Source: Serpula lacrymans var. lacrymans S7.9
Taxonomy: Eukaryota > Basidiomycota > Agaricomycetes > Boletales > Serpulaceae
DNA: 64,000 bases
Reading direction: 5' to 3'
Assembly: GCF_000218685.1 (NCBI RefSeq)
Contig: NW_006763301.1
Span: forward strand, 1,116,001 to 1,180,000
Position 1 is the first letter of the stretch, and each line of letters starts with the position of its first letter. A program made the translations under genes and the position numbers. Positions 46,151 through 57,796 of the stretch are shown here, in pieces. Below the pieces are notes generated by a model. The model did not search any database and was not told the DNA's origin. It saw only the letters and a program-made list of their open reading frames with translations.

Positions 46151-49100
46151 CCAGAAAACTCATAAGCGAATCCAAACAACCCGAATATCTCTCGGCTAGC
46201 CCCGTATCATTTTGCTAATTTATTATATTATTTATTATCCCACCTCTTCCGGCTATCTCCATCCGTCTGCCGTGACTCTCTGTGACACAGCCCTCTTTAG
46301 TCACCTTTCCTCGTTCAACCTTACTGTGCATAATCCTATATCCTCGTCCTCGTCCACCGAGGCAGCGCACCGCCAGTGGCTCTCTGGCGCTAGTGCCAGC
46401 TCTCCATCTGTGTTTCAGACCATGGCTGTTGCCATCACCACCGAGACATTTCTGTCGCTGTCAGACACTTCGCATCTTCACCTCCTCTTCCTATCGCTCA
46501 TTTGATCGACGGCTCGCCTCACTCACATCTGCATCATATTTCTGATTTCTGCTGTTGCACCTTTGCAGGATGTACGGGTCACGGGATCCGTGATGTATTC
46601 CATCTCGTCAATCCGTGACATGATGTATCTGCACAACACCAGCACAAGCCTGCAACGTGCTGGAACACGAAAATGACCATCGAACCACTGTATCAGAGTG
46701 CAATGTCCTGCCAGACACTCACGCTATGCCGTCACTGTACCCACCACCTTATGTACGTCCGGCCCACCAGCTTGCCGGTGCCGTACCTTGCCACAGACAA
46801 GCTAATCTGCACCTGTCTGTTGCTTTCCTGTCTTGTTTCCCACGTCTCCCTCGACCTTCTCTCCCCTTTCGCTGCCTCTTTGTCATGCCACGCCCCCCGT
46901 TCCCTATTTGTCTCGTCCTGCCATCTTATGTGGCGCTGGAACTTATTTCCAAATGCAGAGTATGTGGTTTGCCGTAAACATAGAACACTTCCAACCTTGT
47001 TGATTAGCAATCATCTCTGGCCGCCGTGTCGAATGAGTGAAATATCAGTTGAGATGGACTGTGCAAGAAGCCTTCGGGTGATCTCGTTCGATCCCGGCTG
47101 CGCACTGGCCTATATCCAGGCTTTCACTGGCCTCGTACGCTCATCGTCCCCGCCGCATCACCCGCATCCAGTAAGCATAGGCACATACTAGGCAGAATCG
47201 ACATCCTTCCACTGCATAGAACTCTGCAGCATCTTACCGGTGGGCACCCATACGCGCAGCCGTGGGCCCGGGACGTTGTAACGTCACCTCCCTACATCAT
47301 CCATCATACCGACACAGCAAGCCTTCGGGCTCATGTCTATCAATTCCTTTTAGCGTCCGTCGCTACAGTGCCGTCATGGGCCTGTGACTGGGGTGCGATT
47401 AACCTATATCAGCTCACTTTCGGTAACCTACCGCGAACCTGTTGCCCCGTTACACACGCGGATAGCTTTATCTTTCTGCGTCGCGGTACCGACGATAACC
47501 TTGCGTCCTTTTCCGAACGAACGAGGAACGAGGGCGGAATGACACATGTCCTTTGCGTAGCTAGAGACGTATCTGCGTTGCATCGCCTCTGCGCGACTGA
47601 CACCATCAATCCAGACGGCCGCGCGTACTCGCATACCCCGTATCAAATCCCAGGAAACCCTCCAGGATCCCACAAAAAATGGTACCACAATTCCTCAACC
47701 CCGTTTTCAGTCTCCAATCTCGATATTTCTCGTTCCTGGGCCCACCCCAGATCTCGCAGTCAAACAAAGCTTTCAAGCCCAAATTCGAGACAAGTTAATC
47801 CAAAGTAGCCCCACCGAACTGTCACTGATCAGGTGTCCCCACTAATCATATTCCTATCTCGGTGACATCTTTGTACTCAGCACTTTTTTTGATTACCGTT
47901 TAACTTTTGTTTCTGATATGTTCGCAAGTCTTAGTTTCCCCCCCTCGAAAGCCCCACAAAGTTATTGAGGTACGCAGCCCAGAGTTTGACGGCAGCTGTG
48001 CTCAGCTGTGGCGTCGTTCTTGAAGATCTTCCACAGTTCTTCCGCGGGGTGATAAAACGCATTTAATACGAACTATAATTCCCTAAGCACCCAGTCTGCG
48101 TAAGCTGTCGGTGGATTAATGAGGCACAACCGTAAAAGGTTCGACGGTAGCCTTTCTTTTGAAAGGTACTATCAAGTGATCATAATCTCAAGGGTGTCGA
48201 GCTTCTGCGATAGCCCTGCAACTCATATCATGTCCAACATCATCTCAACACTCCGTCTGACCTCGATAACGATTGCTCAGTCTCGGAGCATCCGTTTCTG
48301 TTGTTCCTGGAGACTAGCCAGTTCCCGACAAGCCGATACGCGCGAGTGGACCCGGGACGTCGAGAATTTTCATTTTATGAGTGACCAGCAGTGACCAATA
48401 ATGTTTTTTTAATATTTTTCGATCAAATTGCAAAAGGCCAGACTCGGTCACCATCTCGTCGTATCAAACACCAAGTATCAGAGTAATCAAAAAGTAATCA
48501 AAACTCATAGTCTCATGATAATCTGCACATCGTTATCTTTTCACTTTTGTGTTCTGGTCGAGATCCGTCTTTGTAGCATGACTACCCTAGTACTGTGTTG
48601 CGCCCCGATCACGAACAAACGGGTCAAGTGACCAGACAGGGGAGCAGAAGGTGGCTAAGCAGTTAATTGCAGATCATTGACTGGTACAGCCAACTCGATC
48701 GGTCGTCGTCGATGGCAGGAAAGTGTTTTAACCAGTGTTTTGTCTTGTATTAGGAGAATGATCCGCGTCGGCGCTCAATGATAGTATTATGGACGGCATA
48801 AACTTGCACTTTGAAATAGTCTGTGCTCGGTGCCGAACCTTGGGGGGGCACGACTTTTAGTTTTAGTCAGCCGGCGAGAGTCCAGGGATATCAGCCTCGG
48901 GTACTGATGCGGCTTCTTGTGCAACGTATCGAAGACTGAGAACCACTGATTGGAACACTCGCCAGTCTTCAGTTGATCCACTCTTGCAAGTTATACCGGC
49001 CACATAAATATTGACCAGCACGCCATAGTAGTTATGATTATGCGCGAAATGTATATCAAGCGGCCGCAGGAACTCGTAAAGGCTTGACACTTCAGGAACC

Positions 49101-51204
49101 TGTCACTCCCTCGGTAGTCGGGATGACTTGGGGGGACTTTAGGCGCTGTAAATCCCTATGCGGGTACAGCAAGGTGCGGGGAGTACGCGGGACGATGATA
49201 ATTTAGCGGCGAGAAAAAAGAAAGGAGAGTAGCTGGCCACTGACCTCGAGGCACATCCAGAGTGTATGGGAATATGGGACACGAGTCTCCTGTCAGATAC
49301 CCTCCCACAACCACAGTGAATATGGGTACCCTGGTCAGGAGGCTTGACAGGCATGACCACGCCCTCAAAGTTCCCCGACGGAACAGATCCTACGATCAAG
49401 CTGGGAATTCCGGAGGACACGGATTGATAGATAAAATTCGATTTGACCGAGGGTACGCTGATCTTAGCGATTTGCATACGTACTTGAACTGATCATTTAC
49501 ATCTCGAGCTGGCAGCGAAAGACTCGAGTACTGTGCCGTGCCAGCGGTAGAAGAAGTGATGGAGCGTCGCCGCCGATGAACAAGGCTGCATCAATGACGA
49601 GTATTATCGACGTTTAGAAGTCGTTTGGAGGGGGAGTATGGGAATAGCCTGCCGGAGCCGTTTACACGGAACAGAAAAGATCTGCAGAAGAAGTACAAAA
49701 AGGTGAAGGGCGAAGCGACAGCATCGTGATGGCAGATGCGGGCAGAGGTCTTCTCACCGTTGCCGATGGACTAACAAACACAAAACCGAACGAGTCAAGG
49801 TCTATCCTATGACGCAGCCTGCATATATGTGTCATAATTATTTATTCATCGGTCTGATGCGGGGGAAGATGGCTGGAAGACGGCATGCGACGCTATGCAT
49901 TTACTGTACCCGAAGAAATCCTAACAATTGTGGCGGAACAGAGGGGGCCTAATCAACTTGAGTCAGTCGATTCTTTGGCGATCGCAGCTTGATCTACAGT
50001 ACAGCTGAAACGACAATAATTTATCGTGTTCAGGGTTCGAGGTGATGGCCAAGTTACGGTAAGCCATTTTCTGTCCACCCGCATGCAAAACCCTACAGAG
50101 GATGTCAGAAATGATGACATACACAAGAGTACAAAGTGCAGACCTGCCTAATATTGGGCTTTAGTGTATTTTTTTACTGGGAAAACGTCTTTCCACATGG
50201 GAGGCTACGCTACTTGAAACTTGTGTCAATGGTGGCACGGTCCCCTGGGCGAGTTCCTGTGAGTTGTTGAACAAGATAAAGTTACATCTTTCCTCTCGAG
50301 TCGAAGGGCCAACGCTGCAATAACCCTTTTTGGAAAGCGCTAAGCGCTCGCCGCTTGCATCTGCATCCATCTTTTCCCGATGGGCGTTAGATGGGCGGTA
50401 AGTATCCAAGACTTGTCAAAGTTCGTTTACTGTAACTTGAAGCTTGAAGTTGTAGCGACATAATCGAAAAATCATGCAAGCACCCCGTGTAAAATCTGGC
50501 GAAAACTGACGTTCTGCCCGGTTGCAATCGTTTGAATGGATGTTCTTGACTATGCAAATTTTTTAGGTCCAGGCGATAATATTGGACTGTAGGTTCTATA
50601 CACGTCTGCCTTAGCTCACACCCACTGATCACTATTCTATCTACAGCCAGGTGACGCAGTGCTCTTGCTTGCACAACTACCGATCTGGATCGAGTGTACA
50701 TTGAATCAAGTTTGTGTGGCTTGGACGTCTTGAAAAGCTCACCAATAGTGCTAGCGTTGGACAGTGTTGTCGACGATATCGTCAAGCTTCTTAATGCTAG
50801 GATCATTATCTAGCGATCGTAGCTTGATTCAATTCCTGTCCATTCCCGCTGCGTCCTGATGGCACATCTGTCGTTTCGGATGAAGGATGCAGTATCTGTT
50901 ATTTTGCATCACATACATCATAGTGTGTGCGATGCGATGTTTGTTTTCTTTGAATACTGACATTACTTCCTCTGGCTCGACGTCCACGACAGCGGTATTG
51001 TCCATTTATGAATGCAATATTTTGCGCCACCCATCGAAGGTACGGTAAATTGTTCCATATATCTTCTCCGTCTTTGAACGGGTTTGGGTTTTGTCCTGCC
51101 TTCCAGTCTATAATGCCCTATGTGCATCTCACCCCCTCTTGCTCAAGATCAAATGACATCAGATATCTCGCATTGCCATCCAAGCGGTATATTACTCGCA
51201 AGGC
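46151..51204. other. Gene-poor region, 5 kb
   Basis: No confident gene. Weak items: a 139-codon minus-strand ORF with a true ATG (50387-50806, MILALRSLTISSTTLSNAST) and no recognised similarity; and minus-strand coding-like pieces at ~48863-49480 (QIAKISVPSVKSNFIYQSVS; FLRPLDIHFAHNHNYYGVLV) that might be exons of a small or decayed gene. The rest shows CT-rich patches only. Confidence 0.4.
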
Positions 51205-51272
51205 CATCAGTAAAATGTCAACTTTCTTTGAAGACCTTAACTCAGCTTATAACGATTTTAAGAGTGATTAAG
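51205..51272 (+). repeat. Left terminal inverted repeat
   Basis: Begins CATCAGTAAAATGTCAACTT and pairs with the reverse complement of 57729-57796, which begins CATCAGTAAAGTGTCAAATT. Confidence 0.7.
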
Positions 51273-51420
51273 ATCGGTTTGGTGCCAAGGGACCTATGGA
51301 TTTTCAAGACGAGAAAAGTTTGATTAAGGACACTCAATTTCTTGAATCTCACTGAGTACGACTTTGAACAAACTTGAACAACTCTTGAATTTTTATTAAG
51401 GCATTAAGAAGTAACTCCTA
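51273..51420. repeat. Left sub-terminal CTTGAA-type repeats
   Basis: Several CTTGAA/TTCAAG and TTGAAC hexamers cluster here, and again at 57553-57760. In CACTA-type elements such sub-terminal motifs are transposase-binding sites; that role here is inferred. Confidence 0.5.
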
Positions 51421-51690
51421 AGATGAAAGCAAGATATTTTCGAGAACCGGAACAAGTAGCATTAAATGAGAATAAGAAAAAGTCAGTGCTCCAAGTTGTA
51501 AAAGACGAAACACAATTCAAGACACAATTATCACCAAAACAAACTGAGCAGGGATGTGGAAAGAGTCTACAAGGAATTCATGATAGCTGGGGAAAACACT
51601 AAATGTATTTGATCATCTATGCACCCCAACGCAAAAAACCTGTAATGAGCATGAATGCGAGGGCACACATACAAGGAACACTTACACAGC

Positions 51691-54119
51691 CTAAACATCA
51701 GCTAGACGGGCTCGAGGGTCAGCACCTCCATCTGTACTTGTGGCCGGCTGTTTAGAGCGTCCTTTTCCAACAACGTAGGTGCTTGCTTTTGCCACTATGT
51801 CGTCCATCGTCTCTTGTTTGAGTGCTTTGATTGATGTAGCATAATAGCGAGTAGCCTCGCCCCAGTTCGTGTCAGAGAACGCCGCATGGCTACCGGTTGT
51901 TTTGCCAGTAGCCCTGTTGAGCTCTCGAACCGGCTTGACTTTCCGAGCTACGGAACCTACTTGGGATTGCGTTACTGGCGGGTCCCAGGTGATTTTTCTC
52001 TCAGCCCACATAGTAAATGCACGTTCAACCTATATTCAGGCTTTAGTAGAGACCTCGAAATGATGCTGGTTTTGTACTCACGGCTGCTGCGCTCATCGCT
52101 AGGGCCCCTACCGGTGGATACTTCTTAGTGTCTGTGGCATTACTAGGCACACTGTCAGCTCGCAATACCTCAACATCAATAGATGTGTTAACTGCTGCAA
52201 GGTGGGCCGCAAATGTTTGCAGGACAAATGGCGACCGAAAGAGACCACGAAATCCCTAAAAACAAAATGTGAGCCAAATATGATGTATTATGAGACCACA
52301 TACCGAGGGATCATCCCCTATTTCTTCGTAGAGGTATGCAAAACCAGTGAGAACTTCACTAGCAAATTCTTGACGGGCGTGATAAGTTGTGTAAGCGGGA
52401 TCAGATTCAAAGAAGTGCTCCACCATGGCCATGGCAGTAGAACCAAAACCACTTCGCCATTCCGAAAGACGTTGAGAGGCCTAAGAGCTAGTGAAAGAAA
52501 TAACAAGACAAAAGACAAAATAAAACTCACCACAAGATAGACAGGGTCTTGTACAGTGATAGCGTGGCGAATGTTGGGATAGATAGCATCCCAGGCCAGT
52601 TGCATGGCCCAGACTGCCTTGGTGTCGCTAATGTTCCAGGGATTCTCGCAGGTCCCAACCCACTTCTCATACGTTGTGATAAAAGTGTTGCGCCAACGGC
52701 CACCCTCCATGCAACCCTCCGGGAGGTCAGAGTTTGTGATTTTTGTCGGATGTTCAACTTTGATGCGCTTTAAGGGAGGCTTAACACCATCTCGAAATTT
52801 AACGAGGTTCTAGAGAAGAATAAGGTCAGTAAAAAACAAACTTGAACGGTTAACTCACAGTGCTTACGGTACGCTTTCCCTTAACAGCCTCTATGTACTC
52901 TTCTATCTCAACTTCATCCTCAAGTCCACCCGCCCGATATCCAATACCAGTGCCTTCATTTGTAGCTGACCACGTATTTGATGTGGATTGTGAAGAGAGC
53001 ACCCGTTTCTTGTTGTTCGGATGAGATGTGCAAGCAGTGGAGTCTGTAGTGATGGGAAAGAGTGATGAAACGTCCTGCGAGTTTGTGCTGAGTTCATCTG
53101 CTTCGTTTGTTGTAGCATAGTTTGGCTTGTGAACATTTTTTCTCCATGAATTGATGCCTACAGATTTGCTATAGGATGGATCCGACACATTTGAATTGAG
53201 GCGTTGGTAGAAAAATAGAGTTATTTCGTTGAGGCAAAGCAGTTGATCAGTCATTCTGTAGAGATCAGATGAAAGAAATGTGCTGACCTTCCACGTGGTC
53301 TTTGCGCACCATATTGGGGCTTAGCCAGCGTCAGGTCGGAAGCTGCACTTCCTTGTTGCCTTAAGGCTACAATGGCACCTCGAATGCCTGAGTCGTTGCC
53401 TGCTTTCTTCTTTTTCTTGGGGACGAGCTCCTCTATGTCACTCTCTTCCAAACCTCCATTGTTGTCTCCATCATCAGCTCCATCATCAATTCCTCCATCA
53501 ACTCCATCATCAGCTTGGAAGTCCAGCTGAGAAGAACACATCATATCGATGTCTCTATCATCAATTCCTTCATTAACTCCATCATTGGTTTGAAAGTCCA
53601 GCTGAGAAGAACACATCATACCAATAGCTCCATCAATTCCTTCATCAACTCCGTTATCAACTCCATCATCAGCTGAGAAGAACACATCATACCTTGTTCG
53701 TCTTTTTTGCTCTCTTTGCTGCCTACTGATTCTTCTTCATCCTCGCTATCTGGGATGACCTTCAGGCTGCTTTTACGGCGTGCAAGATGGGACTGGCGCC
53801 ACTGGGAAGGAATAGGTGCCACAGAATCTTCCCTGCCATCCTCGATGTCAGGGCTGTCTTTCTTACTTACCTGGCGCCGTTGGGAGGGAGGGAGCATAGG
53901 TATATTGTCTTCTATGTCTTCTCTGGCATTTTTATTTTCAACCTTTGCTGCAGCAGCAAGACCAAGCTTCATAGCTTGCACCAACTCCTTTTTGGTGAGT
54001 TTAAACTGTTCTTTCTCTTGCGCTACCTCCGCTCGAGAACGACGTTTTGGTTCCAGGTCAAGTAGAATTTTCCCGGGGTGTTGATGGGCATTTTTAGCAC
54101 GAGTTACTGGGCGAGACAT
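51691..54119 (-). CDS. Transposon accessory protein, probably frameshifted
   Basis: ATG 54119 starts MSRPVTRAKNAHQHPGKILL, then a basic/acidic linker and an imperfect ~72-base minisatellite encoding MMCSSQLDFQ-type units (53450-53690). After it: KKKKKAGNDSGIRGAIVALR, an intron near 53260-53290, MTDQLLCLNEITLFFYQRLN, then the conserved C-terminal half GGRWRNTFITTYEKWVGTCE, WAMQLAWDAIYPNIRHAI, SEWRSGFGSTAMAMVEHFFE, GLFRSPFVLQTFAAHLAAV, ERAFTMWAERKI, ending at 51691. Proteins of this C-terminal type accompany Plavaka/KDZ elements in mushrooms; the function is unknown to me. A 13-base deletion in one repeat unit (near 53671) puts the two halves in different frames, unless an unusual ~125-base intron removes it. 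Confidence 0.6.
53470..53700. repeat. Three-copy coding minisatellite (72-75 base unit)
   Basis: CAGCTGAGAAGAACACATCA occurs at about 53524, 53599 and 53670. Units are 75 and 72 bases; the third has a 12-base insertion and a 13-base deletion between CAGCT direct repeats. Confidence 0.85.
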
Positions 54120-54285
54120 GGGGGGAAGATGGATGGACAAAGCTTTACGTGGAAGAGAGAAAACGGAGTTCAGGACTAATAGTAGGTAATTTTCAAATGA
54201 AATTTTCTGTGTTACTTCGGAACTAAAGCTTTCTCACACATAGTATGATTGCTCTTACGTTCTTTACTAGTAGACTCGAACAACA
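54120..54285. promoter_or_regulatory. Bidirectional promoter of the transposon genes
   Basis: 166 AT-rich bases between the divergent starts of the accessory gene and the transposase. Confidence 0.45.
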
Positions 54286-57200
54286 ATGCCTCCCCAGATA
54301 TATCATCACAAACCCGCCCGGCCACACCACAGCAGCTTAACTATACCCTGCGAGAATTCTCAGTGCAACCGCTGGTTTCGCAGTGTCTCCGGTTTGAAAA
54401 AACATGTGCGCTCTTGTCATGTCAGCGCCCCCAGCCATCCACTTCCTCCTGAGCACCCAGCACTTTCACCACCAGCTGAAAACGAACTAGAAAGCAACTT
54501 CGAACCATTTGACGGACAGGATGAGCAAGAAAATCCGCTATCCAATGAGCCATTAGAAGATCAGGCTCAATGTGAGATTGAATACCATCCTTTTCTAGAT
54601 GGTATGTTGTCTATGTTTTCTAATGGGCGTTATTCCTGCTGAAAACTCACAGGACGGCCTTGTGATGAAAACGGGAACTTTCTACCTCCTGGAGCAAAAC
54701 CTGTACTACCCGAAACCCCGTCAACCAATGATTGGTCCCCATACCGGGATCGTGTTGAGTTTGAGACGGCGGAACTCCTCTACAAAAAGGTACAGATGTC
54801 TGGGGGAGATATTAATGCCCTTGTAGATCTGTGGAGGGCCTCGTTCATCAAAAATGGTCTGGCTGATGAAGATGTCCCTTTTGCAAACAAGGACGACTTG
54901 TACCGAGTAATTGACTCGACTTCCGGCAGTGACGTGCCATGGGAGTCTTTCTCTCTCTCATATAATGGCGAGCTTCCCGAAGAAGACCCCCCAGAGTGGA
55001 TGAAACAGGAATTTGATGTTTGGTTTAGGAGTCCGCATGCCATCATTCAAAACATGCTATCTAATCGAGACTTCTGTGGTGAAACCAATTTCATGCCTTA
55101 CCGGAAGTTTAGCAAGAAGGGAGAGCGAGAATATAAAGACTTCATGTCAGGGGAGTGGGCCTGGAAGCAGGCCGACAAGATCTCCGTGGATCCAACAACC
55201 CATGGCTCATCATTCGTGCCTGTTATTCTAGGCAGCGATAAGACCACAGTGTCAGTTGCGACAGGCCAAAATGAATATTATCCAGTGTATATATCCATTG
55301 GAAATGTTCACAATAATGTCCGACGAGCACACAGGAATGCTGTTGCATTGCTGGGCTTTCTGGCCATTCCAAAGAGTTTGTTCTATTCAACAATATTTTT
55401 TCTTTGCGTATACTAAAGCTAACACCTTTTCAGCTGAGAAGAAGTATGCAAATGACGTCAAGTTTCGCAAGTTTCGCCGACAGTTATTCCACACCTCCCT
55501 GGCTCGCATTCTTCAAGATCTCAAACCCGGGATGCTAGTTCCGGAGGTTCTACGATGCACTGACATGCATTTTAGGCGTGTTATCTATGGTATTGGTCCA
55601 TACATAGCTGATTATCCGGAGCAGGCTCTTCTTGCATGTATAGTTCAAGGGTGGTGTCTCGGTAAGTGGCTTTCTTATACGGTACTATTCAGACTAATAT
55701 CTGATTCTCATAGCTGTATTGCCTGGCCTAACAATCTTGATGGCGAAGGTGGTCGGCGCTCAGAAGATCACACAGAGGTTCTTGCAAACTTCCTCAGTCC
55801 AGTGGTTTTGTGGGACCAATATGGTATTGTTAGCGACATAGTAGTGAGTCTTTTACATTCGAACGAATCCTGTTCTTTCTCATTTGCCAACCCTTTTACA
55901 TTCGAACGAATCCTGTTTTTTCTTGTTCACCAACCCACACTCAAACAGCCATTCACACATGATTTCCCTCGTGCCGACATACATGAAATTCTGGCTCCTG
56001 ATCTTCTTCACCAAGTCATCAAAGGTACTTTTAAGGATCACCTTGTGACTTGGGTAGAGGATTACCTCCATCTAACATATAGCAAGAAGCGGGCTGACGA
56101 GATTTCGGATGACATTGACCGACGGATTGCAGCAGTTCCCTCGTTTCCTGGCCTTCGACGATTTCCTCAAGGCCGTGGATTCAAGCAGTGGACCGGCGAC
56201 GATTCAAAGGCTCTCATGAAGGTGTACCTCCCCGCTATTGAAGGGCATGTCCCCCCAGACATAATACGCACATTCCAGGCTTTTCTCGACTTCTGTTACT
56301 TGGTACGGCACGATACTCACAGTGACAGCACCATCCAGAAAGTGCAAGATGCCGTCAAGGATTTCCACCACAGCCGCACCATTTTTGAGACACTAGGTGT
56401 CCGACCAACAGGGTTCTCTCTCCCACGACAGCATTCACTACAACATTATCCATGGCTCATTCGAATGTTTGGGTCTCCAAACGGCCTCTGTTCGTCAATA
56501 ACGGAATCACGACACATTACGGCTGTAAAAGAACCATGGCGCCGGTCAAGCAGATTTGAAGCACTTGGTCAGATGTTGCTGATCAACCAGAGGCTCGACA
56601 AACTTGCGGTCTCTAGGGTGGACTTTACAGCCCGTGGGATGCTTTCAGGCAGTATCCTAGACTATGTAAAGAATTATCACAATGATGCAATGGAGGCTAC
56701 AAGAGCTCTGGATACAAGAGCGGAGCACCACAACACCGAAGACAACAACAACGGGGATAGTGGGCCGGTCCCAGGTCCATTGACACCTGGCTATGTCAAA
56801 CCATCGGTTCGCCGTTGTACGTTTTATTTCACTGCTATTTACATGTATATTATACTGATGGCTATCTTTTTAGTGCGTCAATATTCAACAAACTGCCACA
56901 AACTCAGTGTGCAGCTCAACCAACCCCGCCTTGTTGAGTTACTCCGGCGCTTCCTTTACAGCCAAGCGCACATGAACAACCATGACGCGCCCTCAGCCTT
57001 TAATATACCCCTGCACCAATGCCCCATGTTCAATTCGAGGGTAGTTGCGACGCACTCGGCAGTCGCATATTTCTATGCGCCAAGCGACTGCAGTGGAATC
57101 GGTGGTATGCGCCGAGAAACAATTCGTGCCACGCCTTTGTGGCGAAAGCATGCGGCTCGTTACGACTGTGCTTTTGTCGAGCGCGATCCTTCAATTCCAG

Positions 57201-57553
57201 GAATCCGAGGACTCGATGTCGTTCGCATTTTTGCATTCCTTTCTTTCTCACATGATAATACTACTTATCCATGTGCTCTTATACAGTGGTTCTCTCATAT
57301 TCTGGATGAGCCTGATGAACTCACTGGGTTGTGGAAGGTCCAGCCTGATACAAATGACGATGGATCACCCAGTCTCGAAATTATTCATTTAGACTGTATC
57401 TTTCGTAGTGCACATCTCATGCCTGTATTCGGCGATTATGGTCATCGGTTCATCCCATCTGACATTGATTTCACTAACTCACTAGATAAATTTCCTACGT
57501 TCTACATTAATAAATATATAGACCATCATGCCTTCGGACTTAGCCAAGGATGA
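54286..57553 (+). CDS. Plavaka-family transposase
   Basis: Starts MPPQIYHHKPARPHHSSL with a C2H2 finger next (CENSQCNRWFRSVSGLKKH..CH). After an intron (54602-54652) comes RPCDENGNFLPPGAKPVLPE and SGGDINALVDLW. The family core follows: WESFSLSYNGELPEEDPPEW, VIQ/IIQNMLSNRDF, YKDFMSGEWAWKQADKISVD, PVILGSDKTTVSVATGQNEY YPVYISIGN, then NLDGEGGRRSEDHTEVLANF, HDFPRADIHEILAPDLLHQV IKGTFKDHLVTWVE, and HSLQHYPWLIRMFGSPNGLC SSITESRHITAVKEPW. The C-terminal domain has YFYAPSDCSGIGGMRRETIR. These blocks are typical of Plavaka proteins (RNase H-like fold, EnSpm/CACTA-related). Possible defects: the exon junction at 55663-55714 does not keep frame if the canonical intron is removed, and a later intron (55844-55948) carries an internal tandem duplication. 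Otherwise no stop codon breaks the core. Confidence 0.88.
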
Positions 57554-57728
57554 TTCATAACTTGTCAAACTTGATTTTATACTTCATGTACTTGGACCAC
57601 GCTTGGATAACACTTTGCTCAAAATGTCTGAATGCTTCTACTTAGACCAGCCTACGTGTCTAAATGAAGTTGAAGGTGAATTGGCTCGCTTTCTTGTTCA
57701 CTTGATAGAGCTTTAATTCCTTATATTT

Positions 57729-57796
57729 CTTGAACAGTCTTGAAAGTCAGCAAAGCGTGACCAAGTTCCGTCAAGAAATTTGACACTTTACTGATG
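57729..57796 (-). repeat. Right terminal inverted repeat
   Basis: Mirror of 51205-51272. On the plus strand it ends TTGACACTTTACTGATG. Confidence 0.7.

Larger units (their letters stand above)
51205..57796. mobile_element. Plavaka-type DNA transposon (EnSpm/CACTA-like), ~6.6 kb, two genes
   Basis: Bounded by 68-base imperfect terminal inverted repeats (51205-51272 and 57729-57796). The outermost 24 bases match at 22 positions and the whole at about two-thirds. Inside are two divergent genes: a Plavaka-family transposase (plus) and an accessory gene (minus). The sub-terminal DNA on both sides is studded with CTTGAA/TTCAAG hexamers. No unambiguous target-site duplication is visible beside the repeats, so the exact ends may be off by a few bases. 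Confidence 0.75.

Noticed and set aside
47080..47110. B-box-like GTTCGATCCCGG
   Set aside because: The flanking bases do not pair as a T-stem and no A-box precedes it.
51195..51210. Target-site duplication next to the left TIR
   Set aside because: Neither 2-, 3- nor longer direct repeats match the bases after 57796 for any reasonable choice of TIR edge.
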